The notes: generated from the sequence alone by a model not told the origin. DNA of 41,053 nucleotides from Marinilabiliales bacterium (GCA_002869405.1 PKSY01000121.1:1-41053); one strand, 5' to 3'; shown: positions 15,271 to 24,677, counted from the first letter of the stretch. Numbers and translations are program-made.

Positions 15271-16620
15271 ATGACAAAAATTATTCAGGATTACGACTTC
15301 CGGTACACCCTTGGCCGGAAACTGTCAAATATTGTGATGCGCCTGTATCATCGTGAAATATGGGTTAGCGGCACAGAAAATATCCCTAAAAATACTCCGG
15401 TTGTTTTCGGACCAAATCACCAAAACGCACTAATTGATGCACTGGCATTAATCTATGCTGTTCCGGGACAACCTGTTTTCCTTGCACGTGCAGATATCTT
15501 CCAAAAAGGTTTCCTGCGATGGGCTTTCCGTGGAATGAAAATTCTTCCTGTATATCGAATCCGCGATGGAAAGGATAATCTTGCAAATAATGATGGCGTT
15601 TTTGATGAAGCAAAAGGCGTTCTGGTAGATAAAAAATTCCTGGCACTCTTCCCTGAAGCTTCTCACAATCCTTTACGCCGACTTTTACCCTTAAAAAAAG
15701 GAATTCCAAGGATTGTTTTTCTTACCGAACAGGATCATAATTTTGAGCTGGGAACTGTTGTGGTTCCTGTTGGAATTTACTATAGCGACACCGATCACTT
15801 CGATGAAACATTACAGATACAATTCGGAAAACCTATTCCTGTCGGACAATTTAAAGAGCTTTTTGATAAAAATCCACAAAAAGCCCATATTGCGCTCCGT
15901 GATGCAATGGCTGAGGGAATGCGCCCTCTTATGATCGACATCCGGGATAAGGAGTACTATGAAATGTATGAACTTCTCCGCTATCTGTATAATCGACCAA
16001 TGCGCCAACGGCTGGGATTGAAACACCGGAAGCAACCTGACAGATTCAGGGCAGATAAGGCCATAATTAAAATGATTGATGACCATACAAAGGATAACCC
16101 TGAACTTAAAGAGGAAATAAATACCAAAACCTCTCGCATCAATGAAATTCTGGCCAGACACCATATGGAACCAAGAGAATTTTATCCTTCCGTAAAGAAA
16201 ATCCTGGCGCCTCTTAGAGCAATTACAGGAATTTTGTTGTTCCCGTTTTTTGCTTATGGTGGTCTTAATCACATCTTTCCGATTTTTATTGGTATCTATG
16301 TTTCCAAAAAAATTCCGGATCCACAATTTATCTCTTCCATAAAATTTGGCGTTGGTCTATTCCTGACTCCTTTATTTTATATTATTCAGTTCTTTGTTTT
16401 TCAGGCTTTTATGCATAACTGGCGTATCTCATTGGCATACCTTGTTTCTTTGCCAGTTTCATTTATCCTGTTTAAACACTCACGACGCTATTACAAAACA
16501 ACTCAGAAATTGCGAAAGACACATATCCTGCGTCGCCGCTATTCCCCTGAATGGGATGAAATAGGATCTCTGACAGATGAGCTGAAGGAAATTCTTAACA
16601 AGATGTCACTCCGGCAATAA
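15271..16620 (+). CDS. PlsC-like glycerophospholipid acyltransferase with C-terminal membrane segments
   Basis: The 449-residue protein has an N-terminal acyltransferase domain. The catalytic block reads PNHQNALIDAL (about residues 49-59), giving five rather than the usual four residues between His and Asp. The second block is FPEASHNPLRR (about 130), matching the FPEG-type phosphate-binding motif with A for G. After a charged helical linker (220-300) come about three hydrophobic segments (310-400). It is likely a membrane enzyme that transfers acyl groups to lysophospholipid or a related acceptor. It starts 3 bases after the BASS gene stop, so coupling is likely. The exact acceptor is unknown. 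Confidence 0.85.
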   Translation: MTKIIQDYDFRYTLGRKLSNIVMRLYHREIWVSGTENIPKNTPVVFGPNHQNALIDALALIYAVPGQPVFLARADIFQKGFLRWAFRGMKILPVYRIRDGKDNLANNDGVFDEAKGVLVDKKFLALFPEASHNPLRRLLPLKKGIPRIVFLTEQDHNFELGTVVVPVGIYYSDTDHFDETLQIQFGKPIPVGQFKELFDKNPQKAHIALRDAMAEGMRPLMIDIRDKEYYEMYELLRYLYNRPMRQRLGLKHRKQPDRFRADKAIIKMIDDHTKDNPELKEEINTKTSRINEILARHHMEPREFYPSVKKILAPLRAITGILLFPFFAYGGLNHIFPIFIGIYVSKKIPDPQFISSIKFGVGLFLTPLFYIIQFFVFQAFMHNWRISLAYLVSLPVSFILFKHSRRYYKTTQKLRKTHILRRRYSPEWDEIGSLTDELKEILNKMSLRQ

Positions 16621-16638
16621 ATCACTTTTAATTCTACT

Positions 16639-16674
16639 TTTTCGGCTTTTGGTTGTTATGCTAAAAGCCGAAAA
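16639..16674 (+). terminator. Hairpin between the acyltransferase and resB-ccsA genes
   Basis: The arms ttttcggctttt and aaaagccgaaaa pair perfectly over 12 bp with a 12-nt loop, 18 bases after the stop codon. No T-run follows the stem on the plus strand, so it may act as a weak or processing hairpin rather than a full terminator. Confidence 0.5.
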
Positions 16675-16687
16675 TAATTATTAGCAT

Positions 16688-19600
16688 ATGAAGAAATTTC
16701 TGAATACCCTGTTTTCCATGAAAGTCGCCGGAATAATACTTGTTTTTCTGGCTGTAATACTTGCTGTTGCTACATTTATTGAGAATGATTTCGGTGCCCG
16801 ATACGCTAAAGAAGTGGTTTATGCATCATGGTGGTTTGAACTACTGCTGTTTGTTCTGGCCATAAATCTCACCGGGGCTGTTTTTAAATATCAACTATAT
16901 AAAAAAGAGAAACTTTCACGGGGAATTTTTCATATCTCCTTTGTAATTGTGCTTGCCGGTGGTTTTTTTACAAAACATTTTGCTGTTGAAGGTATGATGC
17001 ACATCAGAGAGAATGATTGTGCGGAAGAAATTCTTATGGAAAATATGAACCTTTACACAGAGGTCTCTGTTGATGAAAATGTTGTCAGCCAACAATTTGA
17101 GGTTGATAACAGTATGTTTTATAAAGTAGGGGAGGTGGCTCCTGATAACAAGGAGGATTTTAAAGTTGATATCTACCACTATCCTGTAGCTCATGTGCCT
17201 GTTTTGTACGAATCTGAATCCGGGTCACCGGTTATGCTGCTAATGTTTGCCTCTCAGTTTCGCTCATACGCCTTGCCGGTTTTCGAAGGGCAGGAGTTTT
17301 TTATTGATAATATTAGAATAGGGTTTAATGTTTCAACACCTGAAGGCTTAAAATTTGATTTCCGGCAGGATTCACTTTCTGTAACTTATCCTGAAGAGAT
17401 GATGATCAGACGAATGATGGGGGGAAGTGGTGAGAATATACTGGAAGCAAATACACCACATGCTCTTAATGCTTATACAATTTATGAAACAGAAGATTTT
17501 CGGTTTGTTTTGACGGATTTTATGCCTGAGGCTATTGTCAGATATGAACAGGATAACTCGCAGCAAAATCCTGGGGCAGAAATTTTAATGGTGATTCAAA
17601 GTGACACAAAAACGCTGTTCTTCCCGGTAGTAAGATCTGAGGTGGCTATGCCAGCCAATAAAATGAGTTTTGAAGACGTGGTAGTAGAGGCAACATGGCA
17701 ACCGGCAACAATAGACATTCCTTTCTCAGTTTGCCTTAAGGATTTTCAAATTGAGCGCTATCCCGGCTCAGAAAGCCCTTCAGAATACAGAAGTTTTGTA
17801 GAACTCACTGACAGCAGGGAAGATATCTCTTTCCCCTTTGAGATATACATGAATAACATACTCAAATACAATGGATATCGTTTCTATCAGAGCTCCTTTG
17901 ATCAGGATGAAAAGGGGACTGTTCTTTCTGTCAGGAAAGATCGTACCGGGACATTTCTTACCTATCTGGGGTACTTTTTAATGATCTTTAGTATGATCTG
18001 GGCGCTTGCTGATAAAAACAGTCGTTTCAGACTACGGCTCCGCTCACTGTCAAATGCAAAAACCGTATTACTTATTCCTGGATTGATAATCCTTGCCCTG
18101 ATTCAACCTCAGGAGTTAAAAGCACAAAATAAGCCTGTGGAACCCGATAAAGAGATTGCAGCATCATTTGGGCAACTGCAGGCTCTGGGAGCAAATGGAC
18201 GTTTAATGCCTGTTAATACTCTTTCGGATGAAGTTTTAAGAACACTCTACGGAAAAAGCAAATACCAAAATATGAATTCCGACCAGGTATTGCTCTCAAT
18301 GATTGCAGACCCGCAAAACTGGATGGGAGAAAAGATTCTGAAAGTAAAATTTGAAGACCTGAGGAAACGACTTCAGATAAAGGAATCCTACGCTTCTTTT
18401 AATGACATCGTGGACCCTGGTACTGGTCAGTATTTATTAAGTAAAGATATTGAGGAAGCATATAATAAGAAGCCGGTATACAGAACAAAATATGACAGGG
18501 AGGTAATAAAAATCGATGAGAGACTTAATGTCTTCTATCTTATCCTTACCAACAGATATATTAAAATGTATCCTGTTGACGGAGAGAGCGGTTCTGTATG
18601 GCTGGCAGCTGAACATAACCTGCAGAACCTGAGTAGTATGGATTCTTTATTCATTACTAATGCTGAAGCAACACTTGGCGAAGCTCTTATCAGTAATAAT
18701 AATGTAAAAGCCCAAAAAGTTATCAATGATATTGATAGTTTTCAGCACAAAAACGCCTCTGTTGATATTATTCCCGATAATAAAATAAAAGCTGAAATTT
18801 TTAGTAACAGGGCCGATGTCTTTAACCGGCTTTGGCGCTTTTACAGCACATTTGGCTTTTTCATGATTATTGTCTTTATCATTAACGTGGCCCGGCCTTT
18901 CCGCAGATATGCATGGATGAGCAAAGTAGGGTTTATCCATTTACTGGTGGCATTTATTATTCATACTGCAGCTTTGGGACTCAGATGGTATATCAGCGGG
19001 CATGCGCCATGGAGTAATGGCTATGAATCCCTGGTATTTATGGCGTGGTCGGCAATGCTGGCAGGTTTGCTATTTTATAAACGGGAACCATTTGCACTAT
19101 GGTCCACATCCGTTTTGACAGCCATGGTACTTATGGTAGCACATCTCTCATGGATGAATCCACAGATTTCAAACCTGGTGCCAGTGCTTAAGTCGGTTTG
19201 GCTTACAATTCATGTATCTGTCATTACATCAAGCTATGGATTTCTGGGGCTGTCGGCAATAATTGCGCTCTCGGCAATAATTCTTCAGATTGCTGCAGGA
19301 ACTACATTTAAAGAGAATATTGAAAATGCCATTAAACGATTAACCGCAATTTCAGAAATTATTATGATTCCGGGATTATACTTGCTTACTATCGGTACTT
19401 TTCTTGGTGCAATCTGGGCTAATGTTTCCTGGGGAAGGTATTGGGGATGGGATCCCAAAGAAACCTGGGCGCTGATTACAATTCTGATTTATGCTTTCGT
19501 GATACATCTGAAATATATTCCCGGACTTAAAGGTCGTTATTTCTTTAATGTCATGACAGTAATAGCATTTTTCAGCATTCTTATGACATACTTCGGTGTA

Positions 19601-19744
19601 AACTACTATCTGTCAGGGTTGCATAGTTATGCCGGTGGAGATCCGGTGCCAATACCTGCTTGGCTTTATTTTGCAGTTGGCTCACTATTCCTGATCTTTA
19701 TTGCCGGAAATTTTATGTATAAAAGCAGCAGGCCAAAAGAATAA
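16688..19744 (+). CDS. ccsA: Fused ResB-CcsA cytochrome c synthase (System II)
   Basis: This 1018-residue membrane protein combines the two halves of System II cytochrome c maturation, which move haem across the inner membrane and attach it to CXXCH motifs of apocytochromes outside. The ResB part covers about residues 1-450, with N-terminal transmembrane helices, a large outer beta domain and a further helix. A region of about 270 residues on the outer side links it to the CcsA part (about 720-1010). CcsA is recognised from the tryptophan-rich WGRYWGWDPKETWAL haem-handling motif near residue 918 and several hydrophobic helices. Fused forms are common in Bacteroidota and Epsilonproteobacteria. 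The gene implies c-type cytochromes in this organism, though none is encoded in the window. Confidence 0.94.
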   Translation: MKKFLNTLFSMKVAGIILVFLAVILAVATFIENDFGARYAKEVVYASWWFELLLFVLAINLTGAVFKYQLYKKEKLSRGIFHISFVIVLAGGFFTKHFAVEGMMHIRENDCAEEILMENMNLYTEVSVDENVVSQQFEVDNSMFYKVGEVAPDNKEDFKVDIYHYPVAHVPVLYESESGSPVMLLMFASQFRSYALPVFEGQEFFIDNIRIGFNVSTPEGLKFDFRQDSLSVTYPEEMMIRRMMGGSGENILEANTPHALNAYTIYETEDFRFVLTDFMPEAIVRYEQDNSQQNPGAEILMVIQSDTKTLFFPVVRSEVAMPANKMSFEDVVVEATWQPATIDIPFSVCLKDFQIERYPGSESPSEYRSFVELTDSREDISFPFEIYMNNILKYNGYRFYQSSFDQDEKGTVLSVRKDRTGTFLTYLGYFLMIFSMIWALADKNSRFRLRLRSLSNAKTVLLIPGLIILALIQPQELKAQNKPVEPDKEIAASFGQLQALGANGRLMPVNTLSDEVLRTLYGKSKYQNMNSDQVLLSMIADPQNWMGEKILKVKFEDLRKRLQIKESYASFNDIVDPGTGQYLLSKDIEEAYNKKPVYRTKYDREVIKIDERLNVFYLILTNRYIKMYPVDGESGSVWLAAEHNLQNLSSMDSLFITNAEATLGEALISNNNVKAQKVINDIDSFQHKNASVDIIPDNKIKAEIFSNRADVFNRLWRFYSTFGFFMIIVFIINVARPFRRYAWMSKVGFIHLLVAFIIHTAALGLRWYISGHAPWSNGYESLVFMAWSAMLAGLLFYKREPFALWSTSVLTAMVLMVAHLSWMNPQISNLVPVLKSVWLTIHVSVITSSYGFLGLSAIIALSAIILQIAAGTTFKENIENAIKRLTAISEIIMIPGLYLLTIGTFLGAIWANVSWGRYWGWDPKETWALITILIYAFVIHLKYIPGLKGRYFFNVMTVIAFFSILMTYFGVNYYLSGLHSYAGGDPVPIPAWLYFAVGSLFLIFIAGNFMYKSSRPKE

Positions 19745-19773
19745 ACAATAAAACGATTCGTTACATTTGTGAT

Positions 19774-20565
19774 ATGAAAAGAGCCTGGTTCATTGTGATT
19801 TGCCTATTGCTGATAATTCCATTTGCAGGAATTTCTCAGGATGTGAATGTATTTGATGATGACGAGAACAGCAAAAGCTTTTTCGGTGTTAATGCCGGAT
19901 TTAGTTTTCCTGCCGGAAATTACTCTTCGGTAAATTCAGGAAGCACAGGTTTTGCACTGCCCGGTCCGGGCGCGTCAGCAGAGGGAGCTATCTTTTTTAG
20001 CAAATTTTTTGGCGCCGGATTACGCCTTGACTATAACAGGCATTTTGTTGCCGATAATAAGATTGTGGAAATAAATGCCCAAACTATTCCTGAAAATGCT
20101 GTTTATGATGTGAAAAGCACCGGTATGTACGAAATCGCTTCCTTGATGACAGGATTATATACTTCAATGAGTATTAACAACTGGCTTCAGATTAATGGTA
20201 AAGCACTTTACGGGCCGCATCTGGCGCGTATCCCGGAATTTGAAATCTCCTATTACCGCGAATATGAGTTTAACGGGCAGGATATTGTTGATGACTGGAC
20301 AGAGCTGCATGAAGCTGCAGGAGACTGGCAGTTTGGATACCTCGTTGGTTTTGGAGTACGGCTTAATCCTTCTCGAAGCTGGGCATTTAACATTAGTCTC
20401 GATTATGCTGAATCCTATCAGGAAATAGAATACATCTCCAATGAATCAGGTGTTATACATGATGAAATAGGAACTGCCTATTACGGAGCAGGGGTGACAA
20501 CCGGGTTCTTCGACCAAAAGTTTAGATACATGCTTCTTACAGGCGGTCTGAGTATATTTCTTTAA
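19774..20565 (+). CDS. Outer-membrane beta-barrel protein
   Basis: This 263-residue protein has a signal peptide (MKRAWFIVICLLLIIPFAGIS) followed by an acidic stretch and alternating beta strands such as FFGVNAGFSFPAGNY and FGYLVGFGVRLNP. The final strand ends in LTGGLSIFL, with a C-terminal hydrophobic/aromatic pattern typical of barrels. It is probably an OmpA/porin-like beta-barrel of unknown role. It follows ccsA by 29 bases. A TACATTTG element lies only 4 bases before its ATG. Its stop codon overlaps that of the convergent gene at 20562. Confidence 0.8.
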   Translation: MKRAWFIVICLLLIIPFAGISQDVNVFDDDENSKSFFGVNAGFSFPAGNYSSVNSGSTGFALPGPGASAEGAIFFSKFFGAGLRLDYNRHFVADNKIVEINAQTIPENAVYDVKSTGMYEIASLMTGLYTSMSINNWLQINGKALYGPHLARIPEFEISYYREYEFNGQDIVDDWTELHEAAGDWQFGYLVGFGVRLNPSRSWAFNISLDYAESYQEIEYISNESGVIHDEIGTAYYGAGVTTGFFDQKFRYMLLTGGLSIFL

Positions 20566-21719
20566 CTGCCTGTCATCTCCAGCCTTTCTCCAGAGTTATC
20601 GCGTTGTAGTATCTTTACCAGTGGTTTAAAATGATGTCGGATGGTGTGCCACTTATCAGGGTAGGTATGTAGCAATTGAACCATCTGATTCCCGTATTTT
20701 GTGAGCCATTGAGATATTGCTGAAGGGGTGATGGGTGGGTTCATCACTTCGCCCATCGAAGCACCTGTTAATTTACCCCCGGCTGTATGAATAATACTTC
20801 CTGCATCCTCAAGTCTGTCAAGGTAGGATGTTGCTTCAGAAAGATTCTGCATGGTGACCAGTTTCCGGTTATTCTCACTATTAATCTCCTTACTGTGCTG
20901 TATGTGAAAGTCCTTTATTAAAAGGGGAGAGGTGGCGTCATCAGACAGACTCTCAGCGAAAAAAACAGCATTTGATATTATCTCATACAGCGCTGCAATA
21001 TCTCCTGTATACAACAATAACTTCTTTTTTGAAGAATCATGAAATGTGACAGTTCTGGATTTTTCATCACTTATAACTTTCAGGCGATCAATGCAATACT
21101 TAAATATCCGTTCCTGGTTTTCCATTTTTACCTCCGACAGGCTGTGACGTAAATGTTCTACTTCGACTGAAACGCCTTTAATAAGTCGTTTAAACCTGGA
21201 GTTTTGAATATCTCTTTCAGCCTCTTCATAAAACATCTCTGTGAAAATGCCGGAAAGAAGAGAACCTATGGCATCTTTAGTCTGACGGAAAAAATGTTCA
21301 TCATTTTTTTGAACTGGATTCAGATAGCTGACATTACCACTAAAAAACAAATATAATAAGTCGAAATCTGTTGAGCTTCCCGTAGGCAGAAAAAGCAACA
21401 GCACACTTTCGGAGAGCGGGGTCAGCAAATTGTTTTCCTCAGGGCGAAAACGCTTTTGGTCAAACTCTAACTGATTACGGTCGTACCACATCCAACGTTG
21501 AGGCCCGCCGGTTCGTTTCCGGCGCAGTGAATCAATATTGACTTTATCAGGCAAAATAGAAGTCTGATATATCATTGATCGATCAGTATAGGCAGCAGCA
21601 ATACTATTGTTATCACCACTTCGATAAAACAGTATCGCCTTTTCCAGCCCATTTAAATAACGACAAATCCTTGGTAATAGGTTGCTTAAATAAAACTTAC
21701 TGGCATCTGTTGTTCTCAT
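20562..21719 (-). CDS. Hypothetical cytoplasmic protein
   Basis: I do not recognise this 385-residue protein. It has no signal peptide or membrane segment. The N-terminal 150 residues are a mixed alpha/beta region with hydrophobic strands (ESVLLLFLPTGSSTDFDLLYL), followed by a long helical part (FRQTKDAIGSLLSGIFTEMF, then a charged stretch around 185-220) and a second alpha/beta part. A C-terminal segment, ITPSAISQWLTKYGNQ, could be a DNA-binding or peptide-binding helical pair. One possibility is a sensor- or regulator-like protein, but that is speculation. It is a single-gene unit with a good promoter. Its stop overlaps the convergent barrel gene within a TTAA tetranucleotide. Confidence 0.7.
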   Translation of the reverse strand: MRTTDASKFYLSNLLPRICRYLNGLEKAILFYRSGDNNSIAAAYTDRSMIYQTSILPDKVNIDSLRRKRTGGPQRWMWYDRNQLEFDQKRFRPEENNLLTPLSESVLLLFLPTGSSTDFDLLYLFFSGNVSYLNPVQKNDEHFFRQTKDAIGSLLSGIFTEMFYEEAERDIQNSRFKRLIKGVSVEVEHLRHSLSEVKMENQERIFKYCIDRLKVISDEKSRTVTFHDSSKKKLLLYTGDIAALYEIISNAVFFAESLSDDATSPLLIKDFHIQHSKEINSENNRKLVTMQNLSEATSYLDRLEDAGSIIHTAGGKLTGASMGEVMNPPITPSAISQWLTKYGNQMVQLLHTYPDKWHTIRHHFKPLVKILQRDNSGERLEMTGS

Positions 21720-21743
21720 ACAGGCTCTTTTGGGTTAGTCTTA

Positions 21744-21775
21744 CAAATATACACTTTTTTAAGTTATTAAGTCAA
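21744..21775 (-). promoter_or_regulatory. Promoter of the hypothetical gene at 20562-21719
   Basis: On the minus strand TTG (21773-21775) and TATATTTG (21744-21751) are separated by 21 bases. The expected transcription start leaves a leader of about 20 bases. Confidence 0.6.
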
Positions 21776-21890
21776 TAGCTAAATAAATTTAGATTGTTGA
21801 ATATTTTTTTAGAATGTATTGATCATGCTTTTTAAGCTGCTAAACTTGTGCTAAAATCTTTAAACTACATTTTTTTGAGGCTTAATATTA

Positions 21891-21922
21891 TTGATATACA
21901 ATGACATATGAGAGTATTTTTG
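21891..21922 (+). promoter_or_regulatory. Promoter of the hypothetical gene at 21964
   Basis: TTG (21891-21893) and TATTTTTG (21915-21922) are separated by 21 bases, the Bacteroidota arrangement, with a predicted leader of about 35 bases. Confidence 0.6.
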
Positions 21923-21963
21923 TCTTCTAGCAACGGGATAATTATAATAACAAACCTTCAACG

Positions 21964-22632
21964 ATGAGCTCACTTCTATCAATTATTAAAAAAATCAGGA
22001 TCATTTTTAAGTACCTCTTTAAATTGCTTTTAGAATTTTTAAAGCAGGTATTTAAGAAATTCAAAGGGTATTCCGAAAAGTTAATCCTGATTGTACTTGG
22101 GTATGGAATTCAGATTTTCAAAGCAGTGTGGGCGCAAATTGAAAAATGGGGAGACTCGATTTTTGATGAGCAGGATTCCGGCTTGAACAGGGTAGAGGCG
22201 CAATATCTTATTGAAGTCAAATCAAAAGAGATGTCAAATGGCATTGAATGGTTTTATGAAGCTTCCGATGATGCGCTATTGAATTTAAAGTGTAAAACTC
22301 AAAACACTCTGAAACTTTATTTAATGGAGATGGAAAGAAAATTTTTTGTGAGTTTTAACAACGCCAGACTGCTCGTATTATTAAAGAAAAAACTACATGA
22401 AGTTAAAAAGGAGAGATATCCTCATATTGAAGATCACCATGTAGTTTTTATACCAAATGCAATAGAATTTAAAGACCAATTAATATCGTTTATTAAGGCT
22501 GTAAAAGATTATCTGTATATACTCTTTTTAAGTGATATAAATATTGATCACGGTATTGTAACGCCACAAAACAAGCCGGTTGATTCATATTATCACTTTA
22601 TCAAAGAAGAGCAGTATAACCGCAGAGAATGA
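21964..22632 (+). CDS. Hypothetical protein with amphipathic, membrane-seeking N-terminus
   Basis: I do not recognise this 222-residue protein. The first 60 residues alternate Leu/Ile/Phe with Lys (SIIKKIRIIFKYLFKLLLEF, then KLILIVLGYGIQIFKAVWAQ), suggesting amphipathic helices and one possible membrane segment but no cleavable signal. The rest is charged and helical and ends in a polar tail rich in Glu, Arg and Asn. The DNA is AT-richer than its neighbours, which fits a lineage-specific or recently acquired gene. It has its own promoter and is flanked by gaps of 244 and 112 bases. Confidence 0.7.
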   Translation: MSSLLSIIKKIRIIFKYLFKLLLEFLKQVFKKFKGYSEKLILIVLGYGIQIFKAVWAQIEKWGDSIFDEQDSGLNRVEAQYLIEVKSKEMSNGIEWFYEASDDALLNLKCKTQNTLKLYLMEMERKFFVSFNNARLLVLLKKKLHEVKKERYPHIEDHHVVFIPNAIEFKDQLISFIKAVKDYLYILFLSDINIDHGIVTPQNKPVDSYYHFIKEEQYNRRE

Positions 22633-22744
22633 TAAAAGATTTTGGTTCTGCCATCCGTTATATTATTTTATCTTTACAGGGAAATGCACTGCTTAATAGC
22701 ACTGTATAACTAATTTAAGGCTTTGTAATACAATAATTTAACGT

Positions 22745-23704
22745 ATGGAAATCTACCCGGTTTTTCATCAGATACTATTATTACTGATAATGATTTCTGC
22801 CGGTTATATTGGCGGAAAAACCACAATCCTTGGTAAAGGCTCCGACGATGTAATTGCAAGATTGGTTTTTAATATCACTCTTCCATGCCTTCTTCTAACA
22901 TCCATTACAGGTATGGATATGACACCGGAGATATGGAGAAATGGAGTAGGGGTTATTCTTTTTTCTGCAATGATACACGGAATTCAGATGCTTATTGGGT
23001 TTTCGTCCTCCAGAATCCTGAAACTATCTGAGAGAAAGCAGGTTATTCATATCATCCATACATTCAAGGGAAACACTATCTTTATTGGATTTCCGTTACT
23101 GGATGCATTATTTCCCGGTGGGGAAGGATTGTTATATGCTGCGCTATATAATTTCGCCAGTAACATCATTATGTGGACCATAGGTGTAATGTTTCTTGAT
23201 AAATCCAAAAGAAGCTCACCACTAAAGAATCTGTCTAAACTTATTAATATCAATACAATATCGTTATTAATAGGGTTGTCACTGTTAATTGCAGGAGTTA
23301 AAATGCCTGATCTGGTAACCGGCAGTATTGGTCGGTTAGGATCCGCAACCAGTCCGTTGGCAATGATATTTATTGGTTTGAAATTTTCTACCATTAAAAT
23401 CAGGGACATTGTTACAGACAAATCCGTATGGGTGTACAGCTTTAATAAATTGATATTCATTCCGATAATTGCCGGAGCATTTGTATTTATGATGAGAATG
23501 ATCCCATTTTTCAATATTAGTGATACTGCGAGCATGTGTGTACTGATGCAGGCATCAACACCAGGTTTTGCCATGATGATGATCATCGCCAAGATTTACA
23601 ATGCAGATACAGATACCGCAGCTAAGAATTTTTTCCTAAGTACACTGCTGAGTATTTTATCTTTACCGGCCATGTATTTTATCTTAGATGTAATGTTTTT
23701 CTAG
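22745..23704 (+). CDS. AEC (auxin efflux carrier) family transporter
   Basis: This 319-residue protein is almost entirely hydrophobic, with about ten transmembrane segments in two five-helix halves, as in AEC carriers. Conserved features are the ARLVFNITLPCLLLTSI segment (about 40-55), the central GNTIFIGFPLLDALFPGGEG region and the late MQASTPGFAMMMIIA segment (about 265-280). Bacterial members export or import small organic acids such as malate or malonate. The specificity here is unknown. It ends before a bidirectional terminator shared with the convergent satP gene. Confidence 0.9.
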   Translation: MEIYPVFHQILLLLIMISAGYIGGKTTILGKGSDDVIARLVFNITLPCLLLTSITGMDMTPEIWRNGVGVILFSAMIHGIQMLIGFSSSRILKLSERKQVIHIIHTFKGNTIFIGFPLLDALFPGGEGLLYAALYNFASNIIMWTIGVMFLDKSKRSSPLKNLSKLININTISLLIGLSLLIAGVKMPDLVTGSIGRLGSATSPLAMIFIGLKFSTIKIRDIVTDKSVWVYSFNKLIFIPIIAGAFVFMMRMIPFFNISDTASMCVLMQASTPGFAMMMIIAKIYNADTDTAAKNFFLSTLLSILSLPAMYFILDVMFF

Positions 23705-23878
23705 GATTTGGCAAGCAGTAGAGTAGCAGTACAAAACACCAACTTAACATAATATTAATTATCGGACAAATGCAGTACTGTGTAAATACTGATTACCAGT
23801 GAGTTAGATTTTTATCTTAAATCCAGTAAATTAATTATTGGTTATTTAATAAAATGCGCTGATAATAAATGAATTAAA

Positions 23879-23918
23879 AAAAAGAGTTGCAGCACTTTGC
23901 AATGTTGCAACTCTTTTT
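23879..23918. terminator. Bidirectional terminator between the AEC and SatP genes
   Basis: The arms aaaaagagttgca and tgcaactcttttt pair perfectly over 13 bp and provide a T-run on both strands. It lies between the two convergent transporter genes, 175 bases after one stop and 57 bases after the other. Confidence 0.85.
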
Positions 23919-23974
23919 AAATCCAATACTTCTTATAATATTATGTCGGATTGACTGATACCTGAGGATTTATC

Positions 23975-24574
23975 TTACGCCCTCTTCTTCAAGAATACCA
24001 TTTTAAATGTTTCCCGCTGAGCCAGAGCTTTGCCATTTCTAAGTACTTCTTTTCCGGCAAGGTCGTTTAGAATTATAACGCTCATCATGTACCATGCTGA
24101 AAGTGCACAGAAAATAAGAACATAACCTGCCACAACGTTCATTTGAGGATAACCAAAATGCCCAAGATCCAGGAGAATAAATCCGGCCAGCAAACTTCCG
24201 AATGTGACACTCATCGCCCTGTGGATATAAAACGACCCTACAAAGAAGATTAACGTAAGGAACGTCCAGGCCAACAGATATAGCCCAACTTCACGTGTTG
24301 TTGATGTAAAAACACCATAATGGTTTAGAACCCAGATAATACATAGCCCCATCCAAAATGCTCCGTAACTGGTAAAAGCTGCAAATCCGAAATTATTTCC
24401 GGTTTTCTGTTCCATGAATCCGGCAATAAACTGCGCCAGACCTCCAAAAATCACACCCATGGCTAAAACAGGACCAAGTCCGCATATACCAATATTGTGA
24501 AACTGTAATAAAAGTGTTGTCAGCCCAAATCCGGCAAGACCAACAACTGCAGGGTTTCCAAGTTTGTTGTTCAT
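23975..24574 (-). CDS. satP: Acetate uptake transporter (SatP/YaaH, GPR1/FUN34 family)
   Basis: This 199-residue protein has six hydrophobic segments and starts with the family signature near NPAVVGLAGFGLTTLLL, equivalent to the NPAPLGL motif. The FGGLAQFIAGFMEQKTGNNF stretch (about 44-63) is also typical. The family moves acetate and succinate across the inner membrane with protons. It is a single-gene unit with its own promoter. The terminator at 23879-23918 serves it and the convergent AEC gene. Confidence 0.92.
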   Translation of the reverse strand: MNNKLGNPAVVGLAGFGLTTLLLQFHNIGICGLGPVLAMGVIFGGLAQFIAGFMEQKTGNNFGFAAFTSYGAFWMGLCIIWVLNHYGVFTSTTREVGLYLLAWTFLTLIFFVGSFYIHRAMSVTFGSLLAGFILLDLGHFGYPQMNVVAGYVLIFCALSAWYMMSVIILNDLAGKEVLRNGKALAQRETFKMVFLKKRA

Positions 24575-24611
24575 TGTTTTTCTTTAAAAAAAGTTTAGTT
24601 TTCCGAAGCCG

Positions 24612-24641
24612 CGAAAATACTCCAAAAACCAGAATGTACAA
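24612..24641 (-). promoter_or_regulatory. Promoter of satP
   Basis: On the minus strand TTG (24639-24641) and TATTTTCG (24612-24619, one mismatch to TAnnTTTG) are separated by 19 bases, with a predicted leader of about 30 bases. Confidence 0.5.
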
Positions 24642-24677
24642 CAGGTTTTATCACTCTTAACAATTTCTTACAAAAAA

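Noticed and set aside
15811-16326. 171-residue minus-strand ORF
   Set aside because: It is a shadow of the acyltransferase gene on the opposite strand, without recognisable domains.
23047-23592. 181-residue minus-strand ORF with hydrophobic stretches
   Set aside because: It is antisense to the AEC transporter; its hydrophobicity mirrors the transmembrane codons of the true gene.
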